64,000 nucleotides of DNA. Source: Chitinophaga niabensis. GTDB lineage: Bacteria > Bacteroidota > Bacteroidia > Chitinophagales > Chitinophagaceae. Below, piece by piece: positions 24,738 through 33,343 of this stretch. The translations under genes were made by a program, and so were the position numbers. Each line of letters starts with the position of its first letter. Position 1 is the stretch's first letter. The notes beneath the pieces were generated by a model, which saw only the letters and a list, made by a program, of their open reading frames with translations, searched no databases and was not told the origin of the DNA. The stretch is from positions 1 through 64,000 of the forward strand of contig JAFIGY010000012.1 in assembly GCA_017849435.1 (NCBI GenBank), in the 5' to 3' direction.

Positions 24738-26312
24738 ATGGTCGTACTAGGTAGTAAGGCGCTTTCTCTGGAAGAAGTGCACCGGGTATTGTTTGAGGGG
24801 GAAGAGCTGGTATTGGACGAGTCCGCCATCCAGAATGTAAAAGATAACTTTGCATTCCTTAAAACTTTCGCTGCCAAAAAACTTATTTACGGTATCAATA
24901 CCGGCTTTGGTCCCATGGCACAGTATCGGATCAATGAAGAAGATACGCATCAGTTACAATACAATCTCATCCGCAGTCATAGTTCCGGCGCCGGCAAATG
25001 CCTGGCACCGATCCTTACCAAAAGTCTCATGATCGCCAGGCTCAGCAGTTTTATGCAGGGCTTTTCCGGCGTGCATCCCGATATGGCCTTTCTGCTCCGC
25101 GATATGATCAATCACAACATCCACCCCTGTGTATATGAACATGGTGGTGTGGGTGCCAGCGGAGACCTGGTACAGCTGGCCCATCTGGCGCATGCGCTGA
25201 TCGGGGAAGGAAACGTGATGTATGAAGAGAAGGTGCGTCCGGCTGCGGAAGTGTTCGCTCAACTCGGTCTCAAACCGATAGAAGTGCATGTGCGCGAAGG
25301 GCTTGCCGTGATCAACGGTACCTCCGCCATGACGGGCATTGCGCTGGTGAATATCATAGAAGCCCGCAAGCTGCTGATCTGGAGCTGCGCGCTCTCAGCC
25401 CTCATCAATGAAGTGGTGGAAGCGTTTGACGATCATCTCAGTTATGAGCTCAACGTCGTGAAAAAACACACCGGCCAGAACAAGATCGCAGAAATAATGC
25501 GCGGCATGCTGAAAGGCAGCCATATGATCCGTCACAGGCCCGATCATCTTTATAAAGAACTGGAAGAAGAGATATTCAAAGACAAAGTGCAGGAATATTA
25601 TTCCCTGCGTTGCGTCCCCCAGATACTCGGCCCCATCTATGATACGCTCACCCACGCAGAAACCGTGGTAGTAGGCGAACTCAATTCCGTGAGTGACAAC
25701 CCGGTAGTGGATCATCGCCACCAGAATGTGTATCATGGTGGTAATTTCCATGGGGATTATATCTCCCTCGAAATGGACAAGGTGAAGATCGCCATGACCA
25801 AATTATCCATGCTTAGCGAACGCCAGCTCAACTACCTGCTGAACGACAAGCTCAACCACAAGTTCCCGCCGTTCATGAACCTCGGCAAACTCGGTTTTAA
25901 CTTCGGTATGCAGGGTGTACAGTTCACCGCTACTTCCACCGTGGCGGAGAATCAGACGCTGAGCTTCCCCATGTACGTACACAGCATCCCCAATAATAAT
26001 GACAACCAGGATATTGTAAGCATGGGCTGCAACGCCGCGCAGATGACCTACAAAGTGATTGAAAATACCTTTGAAGTGCTCAGTGTACAGGTGATGACCC
26101 TGCTGCAGGCCATTGATTACCTGGAATGCCAGGACCGCCTCGCCGGATTCTCCGGGAAAATCTACCAGGACATCCGTGCTATTTTCCCTAAATTTATTGA
26201 AGACGCTCCCCGTTATGCCGACGTGCAGAGGATCAAAACCTACCTGATGCGGAATGAGCCTGCGGGCGTAGAGCGGATCGTGGAAAAGAGACAAACATCA
26301 TCCGTTCAGTAA
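24738..26312 (+). CDS. Tyrosine ammonia-lyase type aromatic amino acid lyase
   Basis: The 524-residue enzyme forms its MIO cofactor from Ala140-Ser141-Gly142 in GGVGASGDLVQLAHLA. The specificity segment NLIRSHSSGAG (His81) matches the pattern I recall for the Flavobacterium johnsoniae tyrosine-specific lyase, as do YGINTGFGPMAQYRI and the FNFGMQGVQFTATST block. It should release ammonia from tyrosine to give p-coumarate, the starter of flexirubin-type aryl polyenes. Automatic labels often call such genes histidine ammonia-lyase, but no other hut gene is present. It heads a co-directional 25 kb gene run, with fabG 26 bases downstream. Confidence 0.92.
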   Translation: MVVLGSKALSLEEVHRVLFEGEELVLDESAIQNVKDNFAFLKTFAAKKLIYGINTGFGPMAQYRINEEDTHQLQYNLIRSHSSGAGKCLAPILTKSLMIARLSSFMQGFSGVHPDMAFLLRDMINHNIHPCVYEHGGVGASGDLVQLAHLAHALIGEGNVMYEEKVRPAAEVFAQLGLKPIEVHVREGLAVINGTSAMTGIALVNIIEARKLLIWSCALSALINEVVEAFDDHLSYELNVVKKHTGQNKIAEIMRGMLKGSHMIRHRPDHLYKELEEEIFKDKVQEYYSLRCVPQILGPIYDTLTHAETVVVGELNSVSDNPVVDHRHQNVYHGGNFHGDYISLEMDKVKIAMTKLSMLSERQLNYLLNDKLNHKFPPFMNLGKLGFNFGMQGVQFTATSTVAENQTLSFPMYVHSIPNNNDNQDIVSMGCNAAQMTYKVIENTFEVLSVQVMTLLQAIDYLECQDRLAGFSGKIYQDIRAIFPKFIEDAPRYADVQRIKTYLMRNEPAGVERIVEKRQTSSVQ

Positions 26313-26338
26313 CGGCTAAACGAATAGCAAGAAATCAT

Positions 26339-27067
26339 ATGAAATGCGCATTGGTAACAGGAGGCTCCCGCGGTATCGGGAGGGCAGTATGCATCAGGCT
26401 GGCAGAACAGGGATATCATATCCTGATCAATTATAAAGGGAACGCCGCTGCAGCCGGCGAAACCCTCGAGGCCGTACGCACAAAAGGCGCCGACGGAACT
26501 CTCCTCCGCTTCGATGTGGGCAACCCCGAAGAAGTACAGGAAGTGCTCGGCGGATGGATTGAAACGAATAAAGACAAACAGATAGAAGTACTGGTGAATA
26601 ATGCCGGTATCCGGGAAGACATGATGATGTTCCAGATGAGCACCGATAAATGGAAAAGCGTGCTGGAAGCGAGTCTTGACGGCTTCTTCCACGTCACCAA
26701 ACAAGTGCTCACCGGCATGCTCCTCAAGCGTTACGGAAGAATCATCAACATGGTATCCCTTTCCGGCCTCAAAGGCACCCCCGGCCAGGTGAACTACAGC
26801 GCCGCCAAGGCGGGCCTCATCGGGGCTACCAAAGCGCTGGCGCAGGAAGTGGCCAAACGCAATGTGACCGTGAACGCCATTGCGCCGGGATTTATCAGAA
26901 CAGACATGACGGAAGGATTGCCTGAGAAAGAGCTGGCGGCCATGGTGCCCATGCAGCGTTTTGGAACGGCGGAAGAAGTGGCCGAAGCAGTGGCTTTCTT
27001 CGCTTCCAGAGGAGCATCCTATATTACGGGAGAGGTGCTGAACATCAACGGCGGCCTTTACTCCTGA
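26339..27067 (+). CDS. 3-oxoacyl-ACP reductase (FabG-like) of the aryl polyene pathway
   Basis: This 242-residue short-chain dehydrogenase has the cofactor loop GGSRGIG (8-14), NNAG (87-90) and the catalytic Ser142, Tyr153 and Lys157 (LSGLKG, then YSAAK). The C-terminal NINGGLYS is typical of FabG. It would reduce the beta-keto group after each condensation on the carrier protein. It is distinct from housekeeping fabG by its place between the lyase and a ketosynthase gene. Confidence 0.94.
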   Translation: MKCALVTGGSRGIGRAVCIRLAEQGYHILINYKGNAAAAGETLEAVRTKGADGTLLRFDVGNPEEVQEVLGGWIETNKDKQIEVLVNNAGIREDMMMFQMSTDKWKSVLEASLDGFFHVTKQVLTGMLLKRYGRIINMVSLSGLKGTPGQVNYSAAKAGLIGATKALAQEVAKRNVTVNAIAPGFIRTDMTEGLPEKELAAMVPMQRFGTAEEVAEAVAFFASRGASYITGEVLNINGGLYS

Positions 27068-27086
27068 TCCAATTTAAATGCAGCAC

Positions 27087-28307
27087 ATGAACAGAGTAGT
27101 GATCACAGGCATAGGTATTTACTCCTGCATCGGTAAAAACCTGGAGGAGGTGCGGGAGTCCCTGTTCCAGGGACGTTCCGGCATTGTGTTGGACCCGGCG
27201 CGTAAGGAGTTCGGTTACCGTTCCGGTCTTACCGGCCATGTAACCCGCCCGGAGCTGAAGGGATTGCTGGACCGGCGGTCCAGGCTCATGATGCCCGAGC
27301 AGGCAGAATTTGCTTTTATGTCCACCCGCGAAGCCCTTGCAAGCGCCCGGATGGACTCTGACTATATCGAATCCAGGGAGATCGGCCTGCTGTTCGGGAA
27401 CGATAGCTCCGCCAAACCCGTCATAGAAGCGACGGACATCATCCGCGAGAAGAAAGATACCATGCTGGTGGGCTCCGGTTCTGTATTTCAGACCATGAAC
27501 TCCACCGTGAATATGAACCTGGCCACCATTTTCAAACTCAAAGGCGTGAATTTCAGCGTCAGCGCGGCTTGTGCCAGCGGTTCACACGCCATCGGCCTGG
27601 GGTACATGTTCATTCGCAATGGTCTTCAGGATGCCGTGATCTGTGGCGGTGCTCAGGAGGTGAACATTTATGCCATGGGGAACTTTGACGCCATCGCCGC
27701 TTTCTCCGTCAGAGAAAATGATCCTGTTAAAGCTTCCCGCCCCTTTGACCGGGACCGGGACGGCCTGGTGCCCAGTGGTGGTGCAGCTACCGTGATCCTC
27801 GAAAGTCTTGAATCCGCTCAGCGCCGCGGCGCTCCCATTTTGGGCGAAGTGCTCGGGTACGGGTTTTCCAGTAATGGCGCGCACATCTCCAATCCCAGTG
27901 TGGATGGGCCTGTGCGTTCCCTCGAAATGGCGCTCCGGGAATCCGGTCTGCAGGCGAAAGATATCGGCTATATCAACGCGCATGCCACCTCCACGCCCGC
28001 CGGCGATGCCAGCGAAGCCAGGGCCCTGCATGCCATCTTCGGGGATGCGGGCACGCCCGTGAGCTCCACCAAAGGCATGACCGGTCATGAATGCTGGATG
28101 GCAGGCGCCAGTGAGATTGTGTATTCCATGCTGATGATGCAGCATGACTTTATCGCGCCGAACATCAATTTTGAGCATCCGGACGAGGATTCTGCCAAAT
28201 TAAATATCGTATCAAGTACTATTAATAAGAACTTTAATATATTTTTGTCTAATTCTTTTGGCTTTGGGGGAACTAACTCCTCTCTCGTGGTCAGAAAATG
28301 GCAATAG
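27087..28307 (+). CDS. Beta-ketoacyl-ACP synthase, catalytically complete (first of three)
   Basis: The FabF-type ketosynthase of 406 residues has the full triad: Cys162 in SAACASGSH, His in INAHATSTPAGD and His in TKGMTGHECWMAG. It would condense malonyl-ACP onto the growing chain. An in-frame ATG at 27078 is an alternative, but the usual N-terminus MNRVVITGIG favours 27087. Its place after fabG suggests it is a main extender or starter enzyme of the aryl polyene pathway. Confidence 0.93.
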   Translation: MNRVVITGIGIYSCIGKNLEEVRESLFQGRSGIVLDPARKEFGYRSGLTGHVTRPELKGLLDRRSRLMMPEQAEFAFMSTREALASARMDSDYIESREIGLLFGNDSSAKPVIEATDIIREKKDTMLVGSGSVFQTMNSTVNMNLATIFKLKGVNFSVSAACASGSHAIGLGYMFIRNGLQDAVICGGAQEVNIYAMGNFDAIAAFSVRENDPVKASRPFDRDRDGLVPSGGAATVILESLESAQRRGAPILGEVLGYGFSSNGAHISNPSVDGPVRSLEMALRESGLQAKDIGYINAHATSTPAGDASEARALHAIFGDAGTPVSSTKGMTGHECWMAGASEIVYSMLMMQHDFIAPNINFEHPDEDSAKLNIVSSTINKNFNIFLSNSFGFGGTNSSLVVRKWQ

Positions 28308-28342
28308 AACGGAAACGGTGCATCACGATACGGGATTTTATA

Positions 28343-28350
28343 TAATTTTG
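28343..28350 (+). promoter_or_regulatory. Possible internal promoter -7 box (TAATTTTG) before the first ACP gene
   Basis: TAATTTTG lies in the 118-base gap between the first ketosynthase and the first ACP gene, the largest gap inside the cluster. It matches TAnnTTTG and could start a second transcript covering the rest of the cluster. Confidence 0.5.
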
Positions 28351-28425
28351 CCGAAGCGCCCCTTGAAGGATAAAAGGGAGAAGCGCTGGTATTGCTAATC
28401 AACCTATATCTGGAACACACTATTT

Positions 28426-28683
28426 ATGGAAATTAACGAGATCATCAAAAAAACGAATGCTTTCCTGGCCGAGGAATTTGAAGTGGCACCGGAGAGCATA
28501 ACCCCCGGGGCCGATTTGAAGGCCACGCTGGAGCTGGACAGCCTGGACTATATTGACCTGGTAGTGGCCATCGAGAATAATTTCGGGTTCAAGGTTAAAC
28601 CCGAGGATTTTCAGGGCATCGTTACCTTTCAGGACTTCTATGATTATGTAATAGCCCGTGTTAAACAAAAAGAACTGGTATAA
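28426..28683 (+). CDS. Acyl carrier protein (first of two)
   Basis: The 85-residue carrier has the phosphopantetheine Ser39 in ELDSLDYIDL and an acidic four-helix-type sequence. It would carry the aryl polyene intermediates as thioesters. It is separated from the ketosynthase gene by a gap with a promoter-like box, and the acyltransferase gene starts on its stop codon (TAATG). Confidence 0.95.
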   Translation: MEINEIIKKTNAFLAEEFEVAPESITPGADLKATLELDSLDYIDLVVAIENNFGFKVKPEDFQGIVTFQDFYDYVIARVKQKELV

Positions 28684-29576
28684 TGCCTTCCTGGCAGGGT
28701 AAGTCCAAAGGGAATAAGCTGGGGTACAGGATCTTTATTGGCGTTTTGCGATATGGAGGAGTGCGGCCGGCTTATTTTCTCCTGGGATTTGTCACTTGCT
28801 ACTACTGTCTCTTCTCTTATCGCTCTTCCCGGTCCATTTTTCTGTATTTTCACCGTAAAATAGGTTACGGCCGCATCCGTTCCCTCGTCAATGTTTACCG
28901 TAACTATTACGTTTTCGGGCAAACGTTGATCGACAAGATCGTGGTGATGGCCGGCATACCCAACCGTTTCAGCTTTCAGTTCGATGGCGAGGAACGCCTG
29001 CATCAGGTGGTTTCCGGCGGTAAAGGAGGTATTTTGCTGAGTGCGCACCTGGGAAACTGGGAAGTGGCGGGGCATTTGTTCACCCGTTTGCAAACGCGTA
29101 TCAACATTGTGATGTTTGATGGAGAACATCAGCGCATCAAAAATTACCTGGAAGGGATAACGGGCGGAAGGAATGTGAACGTCATTGTTTTAAAGGACGA
29201 TTTATCGCATATTTACGCCATTCACGACGCCTTGAGCAAGCAGGAACTGGTTTGTATGCATGCGGACAGGTTCATGGGCGGGAACAAAACGGCGGAAGTG
29301 CCTTTCCTTGGTGAGGCGGCGCGTTTCCCCATTGGCCCCTTCCTGCTGGCATCCACATTCCGGGTGCCGGTTTCGTTTGTTTTTGCCTTCAAGGAAACTG
29401 CCAGCCATTATCACCTGTATGCCACGGAACCGAAGATCTATCCGGGCGCCAAACAGGGAGGGCTGGAACAATCCATGCAGGATTTTGTACAGGTGATGGA
29501 AGAAAAAGTGAAGCAGTATCCGTTGCAATGGTTTAATTATTACGATTTTTGGTCGAAAGACAATGATAATATTTAA
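28683..29576 (+). CDS. LpxL/HtrB-like lysophospholipid acyltransferase
   Basis: The 297-residue protein belongs to the lipid A acyltransferase family: HX4E motif at His122-Glu127 in SAHLGNWEVAG, then a basic ADRFMGGNKTAEVPFLG segment. An N-terminal hydrophobic helix probably anchors it to the inner membrane. In aryl polyene clusters such enzymes are thought to move the polyene chain from carrier protein to a lipid-linked acceptor. The acceptor here is unknown. Confidence 0.9.
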   Translation: MPSWQGKSKGNKLGYRIFIGVLRYGGVRPAYFLLGFVTCYYCLFSYRSSRSIFLYFHRKIGYGRIRSLVNVYRNYYVFGQTLIDKIVVMAGIPNRFSFQFDGEERLHQVVSGGKGGILLSAHLGNWEVAGHLFTRLQTRINIVMFDGEHQRIKNYLEGITGGRNVNVIVLKDDLSHIYAIHDALSKQELVCMHADRFMGGNKTAEVPFLGEAARFPIGPFLLASTFRVPVSFVFAFKETASHYHLYATEPKIYPGAKQGGLEQSMQDFVQVMEEKVKQYPLQWFNYYDFWSKDNDNI

Positions 29577-29582
29577 AAGATC

Positions 29583-30005
29583 ATGATCAATCAGGAAGAT
29601 ATCACGGCATACATCCCACAACGCCCGCCCATCGTAATGATCAGCCGGCTGCTGGAAGCAGGGGAGAAGAACATCCGCACCGGGCTTGACATCGCTGCGG
29701 ATAACGTGTTTGTGGAAGATGGCAGGTTCATGCCGCCCGGACTGGTAGAGAATATCGCCCAAACGGCCGCCGCAAGGATCGGTTATCTGGCTAAACTGAA
29801 CAATACGCCGGTGCCGCTGGGTTTCATCGGCGCTATTCAAAACCTGGAGATCATTGAGCTGCCCGCAGCGGAAACCAGCGTGGAAACGGAGATCGTTATC
29901 GAACACGAAGTGTTCAACGCCACCGTGGTAAAAGGCACCGTGAAACAGAACGGCAGGGTAATGGCACAATGCGACATGAAAATTTTTGTATCCCAAAATA
30001 AATAG
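29583..30005 (+). CDS. Hot-dog 3-hydroxyacyl-ACP dehydratase-like protein (first of two)
   Basis: The 140-residue hot-dog protein has YIPQRPPIVMISRLL near the N-terminus and the central helix MPPGLVENIAQTAAARIG, as in FabZ-like dehydratases of aryl polyene clusters. The usual FabZ HxxxPP His is replaced (PQRPP), so catalysis may depend on the second dehydratase or on different residues. It would remove water to form the conjugated double bonds. Confidence 0.82.
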   Translation: MINQEDITAYIPQRPPIVMISRLLEAGEKNIRTGLDIAADNVFVEDGRFMPPGLVENIAQTAAARIGYLAKLNNTPVPLGFIGAIQNLEIIELPAAETSVETEIVIEHEVFNATVVKGTVKQNGRVMAQCDMKIFVSQNK

Positions 30006-30010
30006 ACAAC

Positions 30011-30652
30011 ATGAAAATCAAACAACTCGTAATGCCCCTGCTGGCATTGTTCTTCAGCGCATCTGCTGTAAATGCGCAAACGGTGAAAGACCTGTTCAAC
30101 AAGGAAACCAAGCTTACCTATCTGGGTCTCGACTTCACCAAAGCCCGCATCATCGGTGACGCCGGCGCCAATACAGACGATATTGTGGAACGCCAGTACG
30201 CCAATATCAATCAGAAAGTGGTAAACGAAACCAAGAAATTCGACGTGGCAGGTGCTTTCGACCGGGATGAAGTGTCAACATCCATCGGTGAAGTGAACAA
30301 ACGCAACAGCAAGATCGATAAAGACAAGATCAAGTCCGACGATTCCGAAGATTACCAGAAACTCAAACCGGAAGATATCGCCACCCTTGTAAAAGGTTTC
30401 AATTTCGACGGTAAAACCGGTCTGGGTGTACTCTTCGTAGTAGAAGGCTTTAACAAAACAAAAAAAGAGATCTCCGTATACGCCACCGTTGTGGATATGA
30501 AAGCAAAGAAAGTATTGATCACCGACCGTGTCACCGGCGGCCTGGGCATGGCGTTCGGTTACACCAACGTATACCTGACCGGTGTGAAGAAAGTGATCGA
30601 CGCTATCGAGAAAAAGAAATACAAAGAGTGGAAATCCCAGTACGGCGGATAA
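30011..30652 (+). CDS. Secreted protein of unknown function in the pigment cluster
   Basis: The 213-residue product has a clear signal peptide (cleavage after AVNAQ) and no domain I recognise. The mature part is Lys/Asp-rich with an acidic-basic stretch (KIDKDKIKSDDSEDYQKLKPED) and a C-terminal Gly-rich segment (TGGLGMAFGYTNVYLTG). It lies five bases after the dehydratase gene and shortly before a thioesterase gene, so it is expressed with the pathway. A periplasmic role in handling or moving the pigment is possible but is only inferred from location. Confidence 0.75.
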   Translation: MKIKQLVMPLLALFFSASAVNAQTVKDLFNKETKLTYLGLDFTKARIIGDAGANTDDIVERQYANINQKVVNETKKFDVAGAFDRDEVSTSIGEVNKRNSKIDKDKIKSDDSEDYQKLKPEDIATLVKGFNFDGKTGLGVLFVVEGFNKTKKEISVYATVVDMKAKKVLITDRVTGGLGMAFGYTNVYLTGVKKVIDAIEKKKYKEWKSQYGG

Positions 30653-30676
30653 TTGATCAACAGAATAAAATTTTAC

Positions 30677-31102
30677 ATGCAACCTGTATTGAGCGAAAGT
30701 GTAGCGGTAGTTATCCGGTTTAATGAGGCAGATCCATTGGGAATAGTATGGCATGGCCATTATGTCCGTTATTTTGAAGACGGCCGGGAGGCTTTCGGCA
30801 GCAAATACAGGTTGCGTTATCTGGATATTTTTGAACAGGGATACACGGTACCGGTGGTGAATGTGGAATGCAATTATAAACGCCCGCTCCGCTATGGAGA
30901 TACGGTACTGATCGAAACACGTTACGTGCATACCGAAGCTGCCAAGATCAGGTTCGAATATACCCTGTACAATGCGGACACCCGGGATGTGGTTTGTACC
31001 GGCTCTTCCGTTCAGGTGTTCCTGGATAAAGAAGGATCTATGTTACAACTGACCGTTCCCCCTTTCTTTGCGGAATGGAAAAAACAGTGGGGATTGATAT
31101 GA
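30677..31102 (+). CDS. Hot-dog acyl thioesterase (4-hydroxybenzoyl-CoA thioesterase-like)
   Basis: The 141-residue protein has the YbgC/4HBT motif with Asp19 and His26/His28 in NEADPLGIVWHGHYVRYFED. It could release acyl chains from carrier protein or CoA, or remove wrong starters. The longest frame would need a TTG at 30653; the ATG at 30677 gives a normal N-terminus. The next ketosynthase gene starts within its stop codon (ATGA). Confidence 0.88.
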   Translation: MQPVLSESVAVVIRFNEADPLGIVWHGHYVRYFEDGREAFGSKYRLRYLDIFEQGYTVPVVNVECNYKRPLRYGDTVLIETRYVHTEAAKIRFEYTLYNADTRDVVCTGSSVQVFLDKEGSMLQLTVPPFFAEWKKQWGLI

Positions 31103-32232
31103 TGGAGGTATTTGTAGCTGCGGATAACATCGTTTCTCCGTTGGGGGCAGATACCCGTACGAACTTTGAACGCGTACGCAACGGGGACAGTGGCATCAGC
31201 CGCCGCCCCGAAGGTTACTATGCCGCCGCCATACCCGATGAAGCGTTTGGGGAATGGACGTCGGCTACTAACCTAAATGACTATACGAAATTCGAGCAAC
31301 TCCTGATACTTAGTATACAGGATGCGCTTTCCCGAACCAGCATCAGCCTGCGGCATCCCCGTACGGCTTTTATTGTTTCCACTACCAAAGGCAATATCGC
31401 CCTGCTGGAACAAGGGCTGGCTTTAGATCCGCGGCCGTTGCAGCTTTTTGCGACAGCGGAAAAAACAGCCGCGCATTTTGGTACGGCCGCCAAACCGGTG
31501 GTGGTCAGCAATGCCTGTATCTCTGGTCTGCTGGCTATTCTCATTGGGCAGCGGATGATCCGCTCCGGACAGTTTGACCATGCGGTGGTGTGTGGAGCGG
31601 ATGTGATAACGCAGTTCGTGTTATCCGGCTTCCAGTCGTTCCAGGCCGTCAGCGACGAACCCTGCAAGCCCTTTGATGCCAACAGAAAAGGCATCACGCT
31701 GGGAGAGGGTGCCGCCACGGTGGTTTTAACAAAGGACAGCACATTGTTGCCAGGGAGCTCCGGGATCCTGCTCGGAGAAGGCGCTTCCAGCAATGATGCC
31801 AATCATATTTCAGGCCCCTCCCGCACCGGAGCCGAGCTGTCGTCCGCCATCAACCGGGCCCTGCAGCAAAGCCGCCTCCGGCCGGAAGAGATGGGCTTCG
31901 TATCGGCGCATGGCACCGCTACGCTGTACAACGACGAAATGGAAGCCAAAGCCTTCCACTTGTCGGGTTTGCAGCAGATACCCGTGAACAGCCTGAAAGG
32001 GTATTACGGTCACACCCTTGGTGCGGCCGGCCTGATCGAAGCGATCATCGGCATGAAAGCCATGCAGGAAGAAGTGGTGATCCCCACTGCCGGTTTTGAA
32101 TCATCCGGGGTCAGCCAGCCTTTGATGGTGAGCAGTCAGTTAGAGCAAAGGCCCATGCAGCATTACCTCAAAACCACTTCCGGTTTCGGGGGATGCAATG
32201 CCGCCATGGTGTTCAGTAAAGTGCAATTGTAA
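31099..32232 (+). CDS. Beta-ketoacyl-ACP synthase, catalytically complete (second of three)
   Basis: The 377-residue ketosynthase has Cys140 in SNACISG, His in SAHGTATLYNDEMEA and His in LKGYYGHTLGAAG, so all three catalytic residues are present. It is more divergent than the first enzyme: the N-terminus MMEVFVAADNIVSPLG lacks the usual VVITG. ATG 31099 overlaps the thioesterase stop; the longest frame starts at 31075 inside that gene and is unlikely. It could pair with one of the degenerate ketosynthase-like proteins encoded downstream. Confidence 0.92.
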   Translation: MMEVFVAADNIVSPLGADTRTNFERVRNGDSGISRRPEGYYAAAIPDEAFGEWTSATNLNDYTKFEQLLILSIQDALSRTSISLRHPRTAFIVSTTKGNIALLEQGLALDPRPLQLFATAEKTAAHFGTAAKPVVVSNACISGLLAILIGQRMIRSGQFDHAVVCGADVITQFVLSGFQSFQAVSDEPCKPFDANRKGITLGEGAATVVLTKDSTLLPGSSGILLGEGASSNDANHISGPSRTGAELSSAINRALQQSRLRPEEMGFVSAHGTATLYNDEMEAKAFHLSGLQQIPVNSLKGYYGHTLGAAGLIEAIIGMKAMQEEVVIPTAGFESSGVSQPLMVSSQLEQRPMQHYLKTTSGFGGCNAAMVFSKVQL

Positions 32233-32256
32233 ATCATTTAAAAAAGCAGATCGCAG

Positions 32257-33321
32257 ATGAACTTTTTTACCAAGGAAACGAAAACCGCATTACAGGCCAA
32301 AGAACAGGCGCTGTGGCTGGCATTTGCGCCCATTGCATTCCAGGCGTCCAAAGCACTCCGTGATCTGGGTATCCTGCAGGTGGTGGCAGACAGCGGCACC
32401 CAGGGTGTTACGCTCGAAGATATACTGGAGAAGGTGAAACTCTCCCGCTATTCCGCCAGAGTGTTGCTGGAAGCTGGTTTGGGTCTGGAAATGCTGATCG
32501 TGAACGATAAAAGGTACACCCTCACCAAAACAGGATATTTCATTTTGAGCGATACGCTGACCCGGATCAATATGGACTTCTCGCACGATGTATGCTATAA
32601 AGCTATGTATCACCTGCAGGACAGCCTCATGGAAGGTAAGCCCCGCGGGCTGCAGGAACTGGGACCTTGGGAAACCATTTATCAGGGACTTTCCATCCTG
32701 AACGAACCGGCACGTACCAGCTGGTTCAATTTCGATCATTACTATTCCGATCTCGCTTTTCCCAATGTACTGCCCATCGTGTTCGAACATCAACCGAAAT
32801 CCCTGCTGGATATCGGCGGCAACACGGGCAAATGGTCCATGGCCTGCACCAAATACGATCCTGAAGTGCATGTTACTATTATGGACCTGCCGGTACAGGT
32901 CAATGTAGCGCGCAAGAATATTGAAGCGGCCGGCTTGCAGGACCGCGTTTCCTTCTTCGAGACCAATATCCTCGACGAAAGCCTGCCTTTCGCGAAAGGG
33001 TGTGACGTGATCTGGATGAGCCAGTTCCTGGATTGCTTCTCCGAAGCGGAGATCATCAGCATCCTGCGCCGCTGCAGGGAAGCGCTCAACGACGGCGGCA
33101 GCATCTTCATCCTGGAACCTTTCTGGGACAAACAGCAATTCAAATCCGCCGCTTTCTGCCTGCAGCAGACATCCCTCTATTTCACCGCCATCGCCAACGG
33201 CAACAGCCAGATGTATCATACGGATGATTTCTTCCGCTGCGTTCGTGCCGCCGGTCTGGAAGTAGTGAAAGAACATGAAGTGGGATTGAATTACACTTTA
33301 TTAAGATGTACTAAAGCATAA
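32257..33321 (+). CDS. SAM-dependent O-methyltransferase (plant COMT/acetylserotonin type)
   Basis: The 354-residue enzyme has an N-terminal winged-helix dimerisation domain (residues 20-100) and a Rossmann methyltransferase domain with SLLDIGGNTGKW (182-193), the usual layout of PF00891 enzymes that methylate phenols and related groups. It probably methylates the aryl ring or its hydroxyl. Aryl polyenes and flexirubins vary in ring methylation, which fits. The flavin enzyme gene follows after 22 bases. Confidence 0.88.
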   Translation: MNFFTKETKTALQAKEQALWLAFAPIAFQASKALRDLGILQVVADSGTQGVTLEDILEKVKLSRYSARVLLEAGLGLEMLIVNDKRYTLTKTGYFILSDTLTRINMDFSHDVCYKAMYHLQDSLMEGKPRGLQELGPWETIYQGLSILNEPARTSWFNFDHYYSDLAFPNVLPIVFEHQPKSLLDIGGNTGKWSMACTKYDPEVHVTIMDLPVQVNVARKNIEAAGLQDRVSFFETNILDESLPFAKGCDVIWMSQFLDCFSEAEIISILRRCREALNDGGSIFILEPFWDKQQFKSAAFCLQQTSLYFTAIANGNSQMYHTDDFFRCVRAAGLEVVKEHEVGLNYTLLRCTKA

Positions 33322-33343
33322 GAAACCTCAAAAACATCAAGAT

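Noticed and set aside
24738-26312. Histidine ammonia-lyase of histidine breakdown
   Set aside because: No other histidine-utilisation gene is nearby and the sequence pattern matches the tyrosine-specific lyase of pigment clusters.
32290-33276. 328-codon minus-strand frame opposite the O-methyltransferase gene
   Set aside because: The plus frame carries the SAM motif and fits the operon; the antisense product has no motif.
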